A DNA stretch of 57,050 nt from Shewanella surugensis (lineage in GTDB: Bacteria; Pseudomonadota; Gammaproteobacteria; Enterobacterales; Shewanellaceae), in NCBI RefSeq assembly GCF_023284005.1, contig NZ_JAKIKS010000023.1, forward strand, positions 1 to 57,050, read 5' to 3'. The notes beneath the pieces were generated by a model that did no database searches, was not told the DNA's origin, and worked only from the letters and a program-made list of their open reading frames with translations. Made by a program: the position numbers and the translations under genes. Shown here piece after piece: positions 36,738-46,879 of this stretch (its first letter is position 1; each line of letters begins with the position of its first letter).

Positions 36738-37934
36738 ATGACTAAAACCGCATTCTATAATCAAATTAGTGAACAAATTACTGATACTAAAGCTGAAGGT
36801 TTATTTAAAAGTGAGCGAGTCATCGTTTCTCCTCAACAAACAACAATCGAAGTTAATGGTACTCAAGTTCTCAATTTCTGTGCAAACAATTACCTCGGTT
36901 TGGCCAACCATCCCCAACTTATTGACGCTGCAAAACAAGGTCTTAACGACCATGGTTTTGGCATGGCTTCCGTACGCTTTATTTGCGGAACCCAAGACAT
37001 TCATAAACAGCTAGAATCAAGCCTTAGCCACTTTTTAGGTATGGAAGATACCATTCTTTACTCTTCTTGCTTCGATGCCAATGCCGGTTTATTTGAAACG
37101 TTACTCGGAGCTGAAGATGCTATTATATCTGATGCGTTAAATCATGCATCCATCATCGATGGCGTCCGTTTATGTAAAGCTAAGCGCTTCCGTTATACAA
37201 ACAATAATATGCAAGATTTAGAAGCGCAGTTACAAGCAGCTAGAGCGGCAAATGTACGTCATATACTCATTGCAACTGACGGCGTTTTCTCTATGGATGG
37301 TGTTATCGCCAATTTACAAGGTATCTGTGATCTTGCTGATAAATATGATGCATTAGTCATGGTTGATGACTCTCATGCTGTGGGGTTTGTCGGAGAAAAT
37401 GGTCGTGGAACTCATGAATTTTGTGACGTAATGAATAGAATCGATATCATTACAGGTACTTTGGGTAAAGCATTAGGCGGTGCATCGGGCGGATTTACTT
37501 CAGCAAAAAAAGAAGTCATCGAATGGCTACGCCAACGTTCGCGTCCTTATCTGTTTTCTAATTCACTCGCTCCGGCCATCGTCACAGCATCAATACAAGT
37601 ACTCGAAATGCTAAAAACAGGCCAATCCTTACGAGAAGCCGTTTGGGAAAATAGTCGTTATTTTCGTGAAAAAATGTCTGCCGCTGGATTTTCTCTCGGC
37701 GGTGCCAATCACGCGATTATTCCTGTCATGATAGGGAATGCCAAAACAGCCAGTGACTTTGCCCAACGCTTATTAGCTGAGAATATTTATGTCATTGGAT
37801 TTTCATTCCCTGTTGTGCCTAAAAATCAAGCAAGGATCAGAACGCAAATGTCTGCAGCCCATACTCGTGAGCAATTGGATCATGCAATTGATGCTTTTAC
37901 TCGTATAGGAAAAGATATGGGGATAATAGAGTAG
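36738..37934 (+). CDS. kbl: Glycine C-acetyltransferase (2-amino-3-ketobutyrate CoA ligase)
   Basis: From the ATG at 36738 the protein has 398 residues, the family's usual length; AAGGAG lies eight bases before it, and the 16 codons upstream are not typical. It is a PLP fold-type I enzyme with the Schiff-base lysine in [27 protein letters not shown] for the cofactor Asp-His pair, and the glycine-rich [12 protein letters not shown] start. With Tdh it converts threonine to glycine and acetyl-CoA. tdh follows after nine bases. Confidence 0.96.
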   Translation: MTKTAFYNQISEQITDTKAEGLFKSERVIVSPQQTTIEVNGTQVLNFCANNYLGLANHPQLIDAAKQGLNDHGFGMASVRFICGTQDIHKQLESSLSHFLGMEDTILYSSCFDANAGLFETLLGAEDAIISDALNHASIIDGVRLCKAKRFRYTNNNMQDLEAQLQAARAANVRHILIATDGVFSMDGVIANLQGICDLADKYDALVMVDDSHAVGFVGENGRGTHEFCDVMNRIDIITGTLGKALGGASGGFTSAKKEVIEWLRQRSRPYLFSNSLAPAIVTASIQVLEMLKTGQSLREAVWENSRYFREKMSAAGFSLGGANHAIIPVMIGNAKTASDFAQRLLAENIYVIGFSFPVVPKNQARIRTQMSAAHTREQLDHAIDAFTRIGKDMGIIE

Positions 37935-37943
37935 GAAACCATT

Positions 37944-38969
37944 ATGAAAGCACTAAGTAAATTAAAAGCTGAGCCCGGTATTTGGATGGTTGATACACCA
38001 AAGCCTAAACTAGGCCCTAATGATCTTTTGATAAGAATCCGTAAAACGGCTATCTGTGGCACCGATGTACACATTTATAAATGGGATGACTGGTCACAAA
38101 ATACGATCCCAGTCCCTATGATCGTCGGTCATGAATATGTCGGCACCATTGTTGAAATAGGTCAAGAAGTTAAAGGGTTTACGATTGGCGATCGTGTTTC
38201 TGGCGAAGGTCACATTACTTGTGGTTATTGCCGAAACTGCCGTGGCGGCCGAACTCATTTATGCCGTAATACTTCAGGCGTTGGCGTTAATCGAGATGGT
38301 GCTTTTGCTGAATATTTGGTAATACCCGCATTTAATTCATTCAAAATACCCGATGATATTTCTGATGATCTAGCAGCAATATTCGATCCATTCGGCAATG
38401 CAGTTCATACTGCTTTATCTTTTGATTTGGTCGGTGAAGATGTCCTTATCACAGGTGCTGGACCTATAGGTATAATGGCTGCTGCAGTGTGTCGTCATGT
38501 CGGAGCAAGACATGTCGTTATCACTGATGTCAACGAATATAGACTCGCATTAGCCAAGAAAATGGGTGCAACAAGAGTCGTCAATGTCGCCAAAGAAAAC
38601 TTAACCGATGTTATGGCTGAATTGGATATGACCGAAGGTTTCGATGTTGGCCTAGAAATGTCCGGCGTACCGAGTGCCTTTCACTCCATGCTGGACACAA
38701 TGAATCATGGTGGAAAAATTGCCATGCTTGGGATCCCCAGCGGAGAAATGCCGATTGACTGGAGCAAAGTCATCTTTAAAGGGCTCATGATAAAAGGAAT
38801 TTATGGAAGAGAAATGTTTGAAACTTGGTACAAAATGGCAAGTCTTATCCAATCAGGCTTAGATCTTTCTCCCATCATTACTCATCATTTCCCTATCGAT
38901 GAGTTCCAAGCGGGATTTGATGCCATGTGCTCAGGCCAATCAGGAAAAGTTATCCTAAATTGGGATTAA
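37944..38969 (+). CDS. tdh: L-threonine 3-dehydrogenase
   Basis: The 341-residue zinc alcohol-dehydrogenase family protein has the catalytic zinc site (Cys38 in AICGTDVH, His63 and Glu64 in GHEYVG), the four structural-zinc cysteines in [15 protein letters not shown], and the NAD site [12 protein letters not shown]. It oxidises threonine to 2-amino-3-ketobutyrate, the substrate of Kbl. AGGA seven bases upstream gives the start. A weak hairpin (CCCGC/GCGGG, 39009-39028) follows. Confidence 0.97.
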   Translation: MKALSKLKAEPGIWMVDTPKPKLGPNDLLIRIRKTAICGTDVHIYKWDDWSQNTIPVPMIVGHEYVGTIVEIGQEVKGFTIGDRVSGEGHITCGYCRNCRGGRTHLCRNTSGVGVNRDGAFAEYLVIPAFNSFKIPDDISDDLAAIFDPFGNAVHTALSFDLVGEDVLITGAGPIGIMAAAVCRHVGARHVVITDVNEYRLALAKKMGATRVVNVAKENLTDVMAELDMTEGFDVGLEMSGVPSAFHSMLDTMNHGGKIAMLGIPSGEMPIDWSKVIFKGLMIKGIYGREMFETWYKMASLIQSGLDLSPIITHHFPIDEFQAGFDAMCSGQSGKVILNWD

Positions 38970-39083
38970 CTATATTCTGAGGTGACTCAAGTCAACTATA
39001 TAGACAGGCCCGCTGAATAAAAGGCGGGTGTGTTATCATTATCCATATCAGCATTATATTAAGTCTAAGTAAACAGGTTTACT

Positions 39084-39392
39084 ATGTCAGATTTCGAACA
39101 CTTAAGTATCAATCAACTTATTCAAATGAAAGAAGCCTCTCCTGACTTACAAATCGTCGATATTCGAGACAACGTCAGCTTTGAAAAAGATCACATCCCC
39201 CAATCTTCAAACCTTAGCAATGAAAATATTGCTCATTTTATCGGTGACGCCAATATGGATCTTCCGTTAATAGTGGTTTGTTATCACGGAATCAGTAGTC
39301 AAAATGCCGCTCAGTATTTACATCAACAGGGATTTGATCAAGTGTATAGTTTAGATGGCGGGTTTGAAGCTTGGCAACAGGCCCATATATAG
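39084..39392 (+). CDS. glpE: Thiosulfate sulfurtransferase GlpE
   Basis: The 102-residue single-domain rhodanese has DIRDNVSFEKDHI, the active-site Cys65 in LIVVCYHGISSQNAA, and the ending YSLDGGFEAWQ. This matches E. coli GlpE in length and motifs. It moves sulfane sulfur from thiosulfate to cyanide or thiol acceptors. It is followed by glpG, as in E. coli, but no glpR is present. Confidence 0.95.
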   Translation: MSDFEHLSINQLIQMKEASPDLQIVDIRDNVSFEKDHIPQSSNLSNENIAHFIGDANMDLPLIVVCYHGISSQNAAQYLHQQGFDQVYSLDGGFEAWQQAHI

Positions 39393-39423
39393 TATTAAAA
39401 CCAACCTTTGAGGATGAACTTCA

Positions 39424-40263
39424 ATGATCGAAATAGGTAAGCTGCCCAATGCAAGAGCGGCTCAAGCACTGGTTGATTACCTCAAAGGTGAACAGATCTT
39501 TTGCGAAATTCATCCAGCAGAACAAGGTGTCATCTTAGTGCTTTTAGAAAAAGAACACTTTTCTCGAGTACAGCAAGAATATCAAGACTTTCTCAGTAAC
39601 CCCTACCAGAGCAAATATTTAGAAGCGTCTTGGAAAAATGGCAATAGTCATACGCAAATAGATTATGGATCACCTGGTTTACATTTATTCAGTCAATTTA
39701 TGACTGGCGCAGGGCCATTAACCATCACAGTCATTGTACTTTGTGTTGTCATATTCGCGGCAATGAATCTTGGATTAGCGAATCCGGTTTTTGACAATCT
39801 GTCTTTTTTTGGCGCCACTTCCGATACTTCATATAGTCAATTCTGGCGACTATTTACACCGAGTTTACTTCATTTTTCAGCATTACATATTATCTTCAAC
39901 TTAATATGGTGGTGGTATTTAGGTGGAAAAATTGAAACTAAGATAGGTTTCACTCCACTGTTCATTTTATTAATCGTTGCAGGGACCCTCCCTAATTTAT
40001 TGCAATACATAATAGCGGGCCCTTATTTTGGTGGTTTGTCTGGCGTTGTTTACGCACTCCTTGGCTACACTTGGTTAATGGGGTTAAAAAAACCTGAAGC
40101 AGGCATTGGGATCCCCCCATCTTATATGATATTCATGTTGATATGGCTAGTACTGGGTTTTACCGATATTTTTGGTTTTTCCGTTGCGAATGGTGCTCAT
40201 ATTGGCGGACTCATTATCGGACTCCTTCAAGCAAGTATTGATAGCCGCAGACCACAACGTTAA
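39424..40263 (+). CDS. glpG: Rhomboid intramembrane serine protease GlpG
   Basis: The 279-residue protein has an N-terminal cytosolic domain (about 1-75) and six membrane spans. HIIFNLIWWWYLGGKIE carries the conserved HxxxN loop-1 motif. The catalytic Ser lies in GGLSGVVYALLGY and the catalytic His in NGAHIGGLIIGLL, so the Ser-His dyad is complete. It cleaves membrane proteins within the bilayer. GAGG precedes the ATG. It is co-directional with glpE, with about 30 bp between them. Confidence 0.96.
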   Translation: MIEIGKLPNARAAQALVDYLKGEQIFCEIHPAEQGVILVLLEKEHFSRVQQEYQDFLSNPYQSKYLEASWKNGNSHTQIDYGSPGLHLFSQFMTGAGPLTITVIVLCVVIFAAMNLGLANPVFDNLSFFGATSDTSYSQFWRLFTPSLLHFSALHIIFNLIWWWYLGGKIETKIGFTPLFILLIVAGTLPNLLQYIIAGPYFGGLSGVVYALLGYTWLMGLKKPEAGIGIPPSYMIFMLIWLVLGFTDIFGFSVANGAHIGGLIIGLLQASIDSRRPQR

Positions 40264-40359
40264 TTTCAACAGCCCCTACAATATTATTGGTAGCTTAAAC
40301 TTTAGGCTGATTGAATACATAGCATTTCATCCAAGAATGGAGCTATATCCAATCCAGTT

Positions 40360-40556
40360 GACGATGCATGATTTCAGAACACGTAACATCGTTCTATTCA
40401 AAGCACAGCATTGAAAGAATGTAGGTACCTCTTAATGATACAACGTAGCATCACTCGATTATCTGCTCAAGAAGACCGTCATGGTCGTCACTCACATCCA
40501 TGTGATCACGACATTTGTTATTTGATCTATACCCGTGATACTTCAAGGTACAGGAT
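40360..40556 (+). repeat. Degraded relative of the MITE family
   Basis: At 40463-40484 CTGCTCAAGAAGACCGTCATGG is identical to the central module of the copy at 51366-51676, and 40530-40556 begins with the family terminal repeat TACCCGTGATACTTCAAG. The left end retains only GATGCATGATTTCAGAAC. The right terminal repeat points outwards instead of inwards, so this is a rearranged or composite relic. It fills the 320 bp between glpG and elbB; short frames here are chance. Confidence 0.75.
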
Positions 40557-40582
40557 TCAAATCATCGGGGGATTCAGTCTGC

Positions 40583-41248
40583 TTAAACCTTGACTCCACA
40601 CATCTTAGCCACTTCCTTAATCAGGGCTGAAATTCCCTTATGAGCTTGGGTTATATTTTCTGCGAGCATATAAGCTGGAGTACTGACAATGTGGCGTTCT
40701 GCATCAATGATAATATCACCCACCTCTGTATTTTGGTGCAGCCCTCCCATTCGATTAAATGCTTCGGCTGTTTCAATGTCGTTTCCTATTGTCCCCACCG
40801 CACCTTCTCCGAAAATTTTTGGGATCATCACTGGAGAAATACATATAAAACCTATCGGTTTTTTTTTATTCGCAAATGCTTTAATGAACACCTCAACTTG
40901 AAGAGTCACCTCACAATCTTGATTATTAATGGCAAAATCACATAAATTCTTTGCCGCACCAAAACCACCGGGGATCACTAAAGCATCAAATGCATCAATA
41001 TCTAACGTATCGCAAGCGAGAACATTACCACGCGCTATCCTCGCTGATTCGACCAAGGCATTACGAGTGACACTTTGTTCCACCTCCCCAGTAATATGAT
41101 TAATCACATGTAATTGTGCCATATCAGGGGCAAAACACTGGTGTTCAATCCCCCATCGCTCCAGCTCTAGAAACGTCAATACCGATTCATGAATTTCACT
41201 GCCATCGAAGACACCGCACCCACTTAACAGAATAGCTACTTTTGTCAT
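40583..41248 (-). CDS. elbB: Isoprenoid biosynthesis glyoxalase ElbB
   Basis: The 221-residue DJ-1/PfpI-like protein starts KVAILLSGCGVFDGSEIHESV and has the nucleophile-elbow segment KPIGFICISPVMIPKIFG, with the conserved Cys, plus DALVIPGGFGAAKNL. E. coli ElbB is a glyoxalase, also linked genetically to isoprenoid synthesis. It is monocistronic and runs leftwards, away from polA, with which it shares a divergent promoter region. Confidence 0.95.
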   Translation of the reverse strand: MTKVAILLSGCGVFDGSEIHESVLTFLELERWGIEHQCFAPDMAQLHVINHITGEVEQSVTRNALVESARIARGNVLACDTLDIDAFDALVIPGGFGAAKNLCDFAINNQDCEVTLQVEVFIKAFANKKKPIGFICISPVMIPKIFGEGAVGTIGNDIETAEAFNRMGGLHQNTEVGDIIIDAERHIVSTPAYMLAENITQAHKGISALIKEVAKMCGVKV

Positions 41249-41427
41249 TAAAAAACCTTCCTATATATTATTTTGTTTTAAGAGAAGTAATATAAAACAC
41301 TTGATCTGGTCGTTTTTCATGCTAAATTGGTTTACCAGTCTTCTGGTTGGCGATAATTTAATCTGACAGTAACTTTAGCAACAAAAAACAAAAAAAAATC
41401 CACAAAGCTTGATTTTTTAATCTACAC

Positions 41428-41433
41428 TATAAT
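41428..41433 (+). promoter_or_regulatory. Candidate -10 element upstream of polA
   Basis: A perfect TATAAT stands about 200 bp before the polA start in an AT-rich stretch. A matching -35 at 17 bp is poor (a TTGATT lies only 13 bp upstream), so the promoter assignment is tentative. The remaining leader to 41633 holds no gene. Confidence 0.4.
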
Positions 41434-41539
41434 CTAGCTTTTAAATATTTAATTAAATCATTATTTTCATAGGGTTAACAAAGAAACCACATTCGCGTAG
41501 TCTCTAGTCGTACGTCTATTCTATTTTTAACTAACAGAC

Positions 41540-41548
41540 TTATCCACA
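41540..41548 (+). promoter_or_regulatory. DnaA-box-like site in the polA leader
   Basis: TTATCCACA is a perfect match to the strongest E. coli DnaA box. It lies 85 bp before the polA ATG, and I noticed no other perfect copy in the window. A 9-mer of this kind could also occur by chance, roughly once in 130 kb on both strands. Confidence 0.35.
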
Positions 41549-41633
41549 AAGGTAGTCTTAATTGATCATGGCCGAAATTTGGCTTCTATGGCATGCTATC
41601 ACTCTTTTTACTCCCCAATTGATACCAAACATT

Positions 41634-44384
41634 ATGCTCGATACCACAGAAACCCCTTTAGTGCTTGTTGATGGCTCTTCTTATCTCTACCGAGCTTATT
41701 ATGCACCTCCACATCTTACAAATTCAAAAGGTGAAGCAACTGGGGCTGTTTACGGCGTGATTAATATGCTTCGCAGTTTATTAAAACAATATCAACCGAC
41801 GCAAATGGCTGTTGTATTTGATGCTAAAGGCAATACTTTCAGAAATGAAATGTATTCAGAATATAAAGCACAACGCCCACCTATGCCGGATGATTTACGC
41901 TCGCAAATAGAACCTCTTCACAGAATTATCAAGGCGTTAGGCCTGCCCCTCATTAGTATTTCTGGTGTCGAAGCAGATGATGTTATCGGCACGCTTTCCA
42001 CTCAAGCCAGCCTAGAAGGTCGCTCTGTCCTTATTAGTACGGGTGATAAAGATATGGCACAGCTCGTCAATGATAAAGTCACCCTAATTAATACCATGAC
42101 AGATACCACCATGGGCATTGAAGAGGTTACTGAAAAGTTTGGTGTCGGCCCCGAACTGATTATCGATCTGTTGGCACTGCAAGGAGACAAAGCCGATAAT
42201 ATTCCGGGTTTACCTGGCGTTGGAGAGAAAACAGCTCTTGCTATGTTACAAAGCATGGGCGGAATTAAAGACATTATTAGCAAAGCAGATGACATCCCAG
42301 CTCTCGGGTTTCGCGGCGCTAAAACCATGCCAGCAAAATTGGCAGAGCATGGTGACATGCTGCAATTATCCTATGAACTCGCCACAATAAAACTCGATGT
42401 AAAATTAGAGCAGACTTGGCAACAGCTCGATATTCAACCCGCCAACCAAGAAGAACTGATCCAATGCTATAGTGAAATGGAATTTAAACGTTGGTTAGCC
42501 GAAGTATTAAGTAATGAAACAACAAGCACTAAAAAAAATACTATTGGTAACGCTGAAACAATAACAGCCATTAGCGCTGAGTATGAAACCATTACGACAG
42601 AGCAGCAACTTAATCATTGGATCGATAAACTCAATCAAGCTTCCCTCGTTGCTATCGATACAGAAACAACCAGCTTAAATTATATGAAAGCCGAATTAGT
42701 GGGCCTTTCATTTGCTGTTGAGGCAGGAAAAGCAGCCTATTTGCCCTTACGACATGATTATCTTGACGCGCCAGAGCAATTAAACTTTGATATTACGCTT
42801 GAAAAATTGCGGCCTATTTTAGAAAATCCCAACATACATAAAGTCGGTCAAAACCTAAAATACGATATGAGTGTACTTGCCAACCATGGCATTGCATTAA
42901 CAGGCATCAAATTTGATACAATGTTAGAGTCATATGTCTTTAACTCCGTCGTCTCGAAACACAACATGGATGATCTGGCACTAAAGTATTTGAGCCATAA
43001 CAATATTAAATTTGAAGATGTGGCTGGTAAAGGAGCAAAACAACTCACTTTCAATCAAATTCCGCTAGAGACCGCAGCCCCTTATGCGGCTGAAGATGCT
43101 GATATTACTCTGAGGTTACATCAAACGTTATGGTCAAAACTAGAAACAGAACCAGCATTAATCCCTGTTTTTAATGAAATAGAGTTACCCTTAATTAGTA
43201 TTCTTTCCGATATGGAACGTCATGGCGTGCTCATCGATAGTATGATGTTAAGCCAACAAAGCATTGAAATTGCGCAAAAAATAGACAACCTAGAACAAAA
43301 AGCTTACCTCATTTCCGGTGAACCCTTTAATTTGAACTCACCAAAACAATTACAAGCTTTATTTTTTGAAAAACTCGGTTATCCCATTATCAAAAAAACC
43401 CCTAAGGGAGCCCCGTCAACAGCTGAAGAAGTGCTTGTAGAATTATCTTTAGACTACCCATTACCCAAAATCATTTTAGAACATCGAAGTCTCGCAAAAC
43501 TAAAAAGTACTTATACAGATAAACTGCCTTTAATGGTCAACGCTAAAACAGGTCGGGTGCATACAAGTTATCACCAAGCAAATGCAGCAACTGGGCGTTT
43601 ATCTTCAAGTGAGCCCAACCTACAGAATATCCCTATCAGAACGGAAGAAGGTCGCAAAATTCGTAACGCTTTTATCGCACCAGAAGGCAAAAAAATCCTT
43701 GCGGCCGATTATTCTCAAATAGAACTCAGAATAATGGCTCATTTATCTCAAGATAAAGGACTCTTAACCGCCTTCGCTGAAGGTAAAGATATCCATAAGG
43801 CCACTGCGGCTGAAGTGTTTAATGTTGATTTTGATGAAGTCACCTCAGATCAGCGCCGTCGAGCTAAAGCCGTTAATTTTGGCCTTATCTACGGTATGTC
43901 AGCATTTGGACTCGCGAAACAACTCGATATCCCACGCAATGAAGCCCAGACTTATATCGATACTTACTTTAAACGCTATCCTGGTGTATTAACTTACATG
44001 GAAGAAACTCGGGCTATAGCGGCAGAATTAGGTTATGTCTCTACTCTTTATGGTCGTAGACTCTACCTACCTGCAATAAAAGATCGTAACGCTATGCGTC
44101 GACAAGCAGCTGAAAGAGCCGCAATTAATGCCCCAATGCAAGGAACGGCTGCTGATATTATTAAGAAAGCTATGATATCAATAACCCAATGGATAACCTC
44201 AGAAACTCAAGGCGAAATAACACTCATCATGCAAGTACATGATGAACTAGTCTTCGAAGTTGACGCTGATAAAGCTAAAGAATTACAAGAAAAAGTCTGT
44301 CATTTAATGGCACAAGCAGCCGACTTAGATGTTGAATTATTAGCAGAAGCAGGCATCGGGGACAATTGGGAACAAGCTCACTAA
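41634..44384 (+). CDS. polA: DNA polymerase I
   Basis: From the ATG at 41634 the protein is 916 residues, against 928 in E. coli, and opens [20 protein letters not shown] as PolA does; an ATG 66 bases upstream would add a non-homologous tail. Neither has a good ribosome site. Domains: 5' nuclease (about 1-300), 3'-5' exonuclease with DTET, QNLKYD and YAAEDAD all intact, so proofreading is retained, and polymerase with motif [15 protein letters not shown], motif [15 protein letters not shown] and motif C QVHDELVF. It processes Okazaki fragments and repairs gaps. Confidence 0.97.
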   Translation: MLDTTETPLVLVDGSSYLYRAYYAPPHLTNSKGEATGAVYGVINMLRSLLKQYQPTQMAVVFDAKGNTFRNEMYSEYKAQRPPMPDDLRSQIEPLHRIIKALGLPLISISGVEADDVIGTLSTQASLEGRSVLISTGDKDMAQLVNDKVTLINTMTDTTMGIEEVTEKFGVGPELIIDLLALQGDKADNIPGLPGVGEKTALAMLQSMGGIKDIISKADDIPALGFRGAKTMPAKLAEHGDMLQLSYELATIKLDVKLEQTWQQLDIQPANQEELIQCYSEMEFKRWLAEVLSNETTSTKKNTIGNAETITAISAEYETITTEQQLNHWIDKLNQASLVAIDTETTSLNYMKAELVGLSFAVEAGKAAYLPLRHDYLDAPEQLNFDITLEKLRPILENPNIHKVGQNLKYDMSVLANHGIALTGIKFDTMLESYVFNSVVSKHNMDDLALKYLSHNNIKFEDVAGKGAKQLTFNQIPLETAAPYAAEDADITLRLHQTLWSKLETEPALIPVFNEIELPLISILSDMERHGVLIDSMMLSQQSIEIAQKIDNLEQKAYLISGEPFNLNSPKQLQALFFEKLGYPIIKKTPKGAPSTAEEVLVELSLDYPLPKIILEHRSLAKLKSTYTDKLPLMVNAKTGRVHTSYHQANAATGRLSSSEPNLQNIPIRTEEGRKIRNAFIAPEGKKILAADYSQIELRIMAHLSQDKGLLTAFAEGKDIHKATAAEVFNVDFDEVTSDQRRRAKAVNFGLIYGMSAFGLAKQLDIPRNEAQTYIDTYFKRYPGVLTYMEETRAIAAELGYVSTLYGRRLYLPAIKDRNAMRRQAAERAAINAPMQGTAADIIKKAMISITQWITSETQGEITLIMQVHDELVFEVDADKAKELQEKVCHLMAQAADLDVELLAEAGIGDNWEQAH

Positions 44385-44400
44385 ATCACCTCCTTTTTAA

Positions 44401-44433
44401 AAAGAGCTATTTAAATCAAAATAGCTCTTTTTC
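44401..44433 (+). terminator. Rho-independent terminator of polA
   Basis: AAAGAGCTATTT (44401-44412) and AAATAGCTCTTT (44419-44430) form a 12-bp perfect stem with a six-base loop, followed by TTCTT. It starts 16 bases after the polA stop and separates polA from the Spot 42 gene. Confidence 0.85.
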
Positions 44434-44620
44434 TTATTAACTGCACAATATGCCTAAGTGGCCTTTTAATACCTCATACTGAAATAAAAATATTTTTATG
44501 AAATGTTTAGATCAAAAATAGATGATTTATCACTCTTTTTTTGCTCTACAGTAATCTATATTGTGTCTTTTAACAAAAAACTGTTTTTCATATTCAGTTT
44601 AATGAGGTAGTATTCAACTT

Positions 44621-44733
44621 GTAGGGTACAGAGGTTAAGATGTTCTATCTTTCAAACCTTTTTTTATTCGCTAGTGATTCAAGCGAATGCCAAATTATGG
44701 CGCCTCAGTAAATTATTTACTGGGGCTTTTTTT
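44621..44733 (+). ncRNA. spf: Spot 42 small RNA
   Basis: The sequence starts GTAGGGTACAGAGG and continues AAGATGTTCTATCTTTCA with only small differences from E. coli Spot 42, then the 3' terminator (CAGTAAA ... TTTACTG, followed by seven T). The -10 TAGTAT (44608-44613) lies seven bases before the start, and a weak -35 TTTTCA sits at 17 bp. The place, between polA and engB, is the same as in E. coli. Spot 42 acts with Hfq to repress secondary-carbon and central metabolism genes and is repressed by CRP-cAMP in E. coli. Confidence 0.95.
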
Positions 44734-44796
44734 CATCTAAAATAAAATTTAGAGTAAATACTTTAAATCAATCAAGGATCCCGTTATCATAGGGAC

Positions 44797-44903
44797 ACTG
44801 AGCACTATCAGCACTTATTGGTAGCACTTAAGTCTTGTTGAATTTAGCTTCTCCCCAAAAGAGCTAATATTTAAGCCGATGGTGATCCCATCGGCTATTT
44901 TTT
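44797..44903 (+). ncRNA. Candidate small RNA directly downstream of Spot 42
   Basis: TTTAAA (44762-44767) and TATCAT (44785-44790), with a 17-bp spacer, form a possible promoter. About 107 nt later a strong terminator, AGCCGATGG (44874-44882) with CCATCGGCT (44888-44896), is followed by ATTTTTT. T-rich tract and stem face only the plus strand, so they cannot serve engB, which runs the other way. An inner hairpin TAGCT ... AGCTA lies around 44845-44866. No ORF of note is present. Vibrionaceae have a described small RNA (VSsrna24) at the same place, from memory; whether this is related is unknown. Confidence 0.6.
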
Positions 44904-45115
44904 ACTCTGCTTTTCAAAAGTAACACCTTAATATTTCACCTGAAAGATAAAGAACACCTATAAACTATTGGATCAATTCAATCGACAGATGTAAAAGATG
45001 CTCACTTCAAAACTCTTCAAAGCGTTCAATTCAATATATTATTTGATAACTACTCAGTAAAGATGAGGCGATAATAGCGCTAATTGATGCAGCCGCTATT
45101 ATCCTGTCCGCAGCT

Positions 45116-45772
45116 TTATTCTTCTTCAGCCTGCTCTAAGGTATCCATTAACCATTGAGGTTTACACCATTCATCTAGAATGCCTAACACTTTTGATTTA
45201 CCTATGCCTTTTAATGAAGAAAAAGGCTCAACTTTTACGGCATCGCCAAAATCAGCTAAATGCTTTCTCACTTCATTAACCATCTTCATACGTGCACTTT
45301 GAGCCAATTTATCAGCTTTAGTTAATAACGCTAGCACAGGAATATCACTTTCAACTGCCCACTCAATCATTTGCATATCGAGATCTTTAAGCGGGTGCCG
45401 GATATCCATCAGAACCACAACACCACTTAAACAGCTACGCTCTTGTAAATACTGTCCTAATGCTTGTTGCCATTTTTTCTTTAATGTTAATGGAACTTTT
45501 GCGAAACCATAACCGGGCAAATCGACTAATCGACGATGTTCATCCAATTCAAATACGTTAATCAACTGTGTTCTTCCAGGTGTTTTACTGGTTCTAGCAA
45601 GCCCTTTCTGCTCTGTTAGCTGATTAAGTGCACTCGATTTCCCAGCATTAGAGCGGCCAGCAAATGCAATCTCTACACCTACATCACCAGGTAAATGCTC
45701 ATCAAGGTGAGCAATATCAGGGGCACTAATCAAAAACTTGGCTTTTCTAAAATCAATACGAGATCCTGACAC
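45116..45772 (-). CDS. engB: Ribosome biogenesis GTPase EngB/YihA
   Basis: The 218-residue TRAFAC GTPase has G1 GRSNAGKSS, the G2/G3 region [11 protein letters not shown] and [12 protein letters not shown]4 LTKADKL and G5 FSSLKGIG. It helps large-subunit assembly and is essential in many bacteria. It runs leftwards, divergent from cytochrome c4, in the spf - yihA arrangement of E. coli. Confidence 0.96.
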   Translation of the reverse strand: MSGSRIDFRKAKFLISAPDIAHLDEHLPGDVGVEIAFAGRSNAGKSSALNQLTEQKGLARTSKTPGRTQLINVFELDEHRRLVDLPGYGFAKVPLTLKKKWQQALGQYLQERSCLSGVVVLMDIRHPLKDLDMQMIEWAVESDIPVLALLTKADKLAQSARMKMVNEVRKHLADFGDAVKVEPFSSLKGIGKSKVLGILDEWCKPQWLMDTLEQAEEE

Positions 45773-45942
45773 AATTTACTCCAAAAAAATTTTCAAATTT
45801 GTTGTTTAAATATCGAAGAATTGCTTACATTTTTACATTTTCGTGTAAAATATTACCCCGATTACATAAAGACTATTTTATCATGCTTACGGGTCATCCC
45901 AGTAAGTCCAGGACAAATATTTTAATAAGAAGTTGGAACGCC

Positions 45943-46563
45943 ATGAAAAAGTTAGCAATTGTGCTGTCTGCAGTAGCCACTATCTCTTCTCCTGCTATAG
46001 CTGAAGGTAATGCCGAAGCCGGAAAAACGAAAGCCATTGTTTGTTCTGCTTGCCACGGTGTTGACGGCAATAGCATGATAAACATGTACCCTAAACTTGC
46101 AGGCCAACATGCCTCCTATTTAGAAAAACAATTAATCGATTTTCGCAGCGCGATAAAAACGGGTGGTAAGGAAGGTCGCATCGACCCGATTATGGGCGGT
46201 ATGAGCTTTACATTAACCGATCAAGATATTGAGGACTTATCAGCCTTTTATGCAAGTCAAATTCAGCAGCCTATCGATGTCAACAGCGTACCTGAACTAG
46301 GTGAAACATTATATAAAGCTGGGGATTCTAGCCGTGGGATCACAGCATGTATTGCTTGTCATGGCCCCGATGGTAAAGGCGTAGGCCTTGCGGGATTCCC
46401 TATGATAGGTGGCCAACATGCCAATTATATTAAAATTCAACTCAACAAATTCAAAGATACAAATCGTAACAATGATCTGAACGGTATGATGCAAGCGACC
46501 TCTCAGAAACTAAACGATACCGATATCGAAGCGTTATCTCAATATATTTCAGACCTTAAGTAA
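45943..46563 (+). CDS. Di-haem cytochrome c4
   Basis: From the ATG at 45943 (MKKLAIVLSAVATISSPAIA) the protein is 206 residues, with signal peptide cleavage about residue 20, and two c-type haem sites, CSACHG and CIACHG, each with the LxGQHAxY and MxxxxxxLxxxDIExLxxY pattern (KLAGQHASYLEKQL, MIGGQHANYIKIQL). The 48 codons upstream are frame-open but have no signal-like start. It is a periplasmic electron carrier between the quinol side and terminal oxidases or nitrite/other reductases. It is a common neighbour of engB in Shewanella. Confidence 0.95.
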   Translation: MKKLAIVLSAVATISSPAIAEGNAEAGKTKAIVCSACHGVDGNSMINMYPKLAGQHASYLEKQLIDFRSAIKTGGKEGRIDPIMGGMSFTLTDQDIEDLSAFYASQIQQPIDVNSVPELGETLYKAGDSSRGITACIACHGPDGKGVGLAGFPMIGGQHANYIKIQLNKFKDTNRNNDLNGMMQATSQKLNDTDIEALSQYISDLK

Positions 46564-46591
46564 GTTTAAGGAAAAGTAAACCATATGTAAT

Positions 46592-46616
46592 AAAAGGCAG
46601 CTTAGCTGCCTTTTTA
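46592..46616. terminator. Terminator after the cytochrome c4 gene
   Basis: AAAAGGCAGC and GCTGCCTTTTT flank a TTA loop: stem GGCAGC/GCTGCC with A and T runs, bidirectional in form. It lies about 28 bases past the cytochrome stop and upstream of the CsrC-like RNA region. Confidence 0.85.
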
Positions 46617-46879
46617 TCACCCTAACATCTTACCTTAACGTAAACTGAATTCGATTACTTATTGACATGAATATTAGATTTAGGTTTAATACTCTACATA
46701 CCGAGACAAACCCAACTGTTAGTACAAAATATTAAGAACAACTTTCAGATGTCGGTATGTTGCATTTAAGATATAAGAATAAAGAAAACTCAATAATAAT
46801 CATAATATATTAAGACCATTCATCGTTTGATGAAATAACTTTATTTTGAAGTTTAGGTCATACCATTACGGTAAAGTAC

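Noticed and set aside
40172..40593. Two plus-strand frames of 60-80 codons after glpG
   Set aside because: They overlap the end of glpG and the MITE relic; no ribosome sites or protein-like composition.
41568..41633. Upstream start for polA (22 extra codons)
   Set aside because: The extension has no similarity to PolA N-termini, while the ATG at 41634 aligns with the known start.
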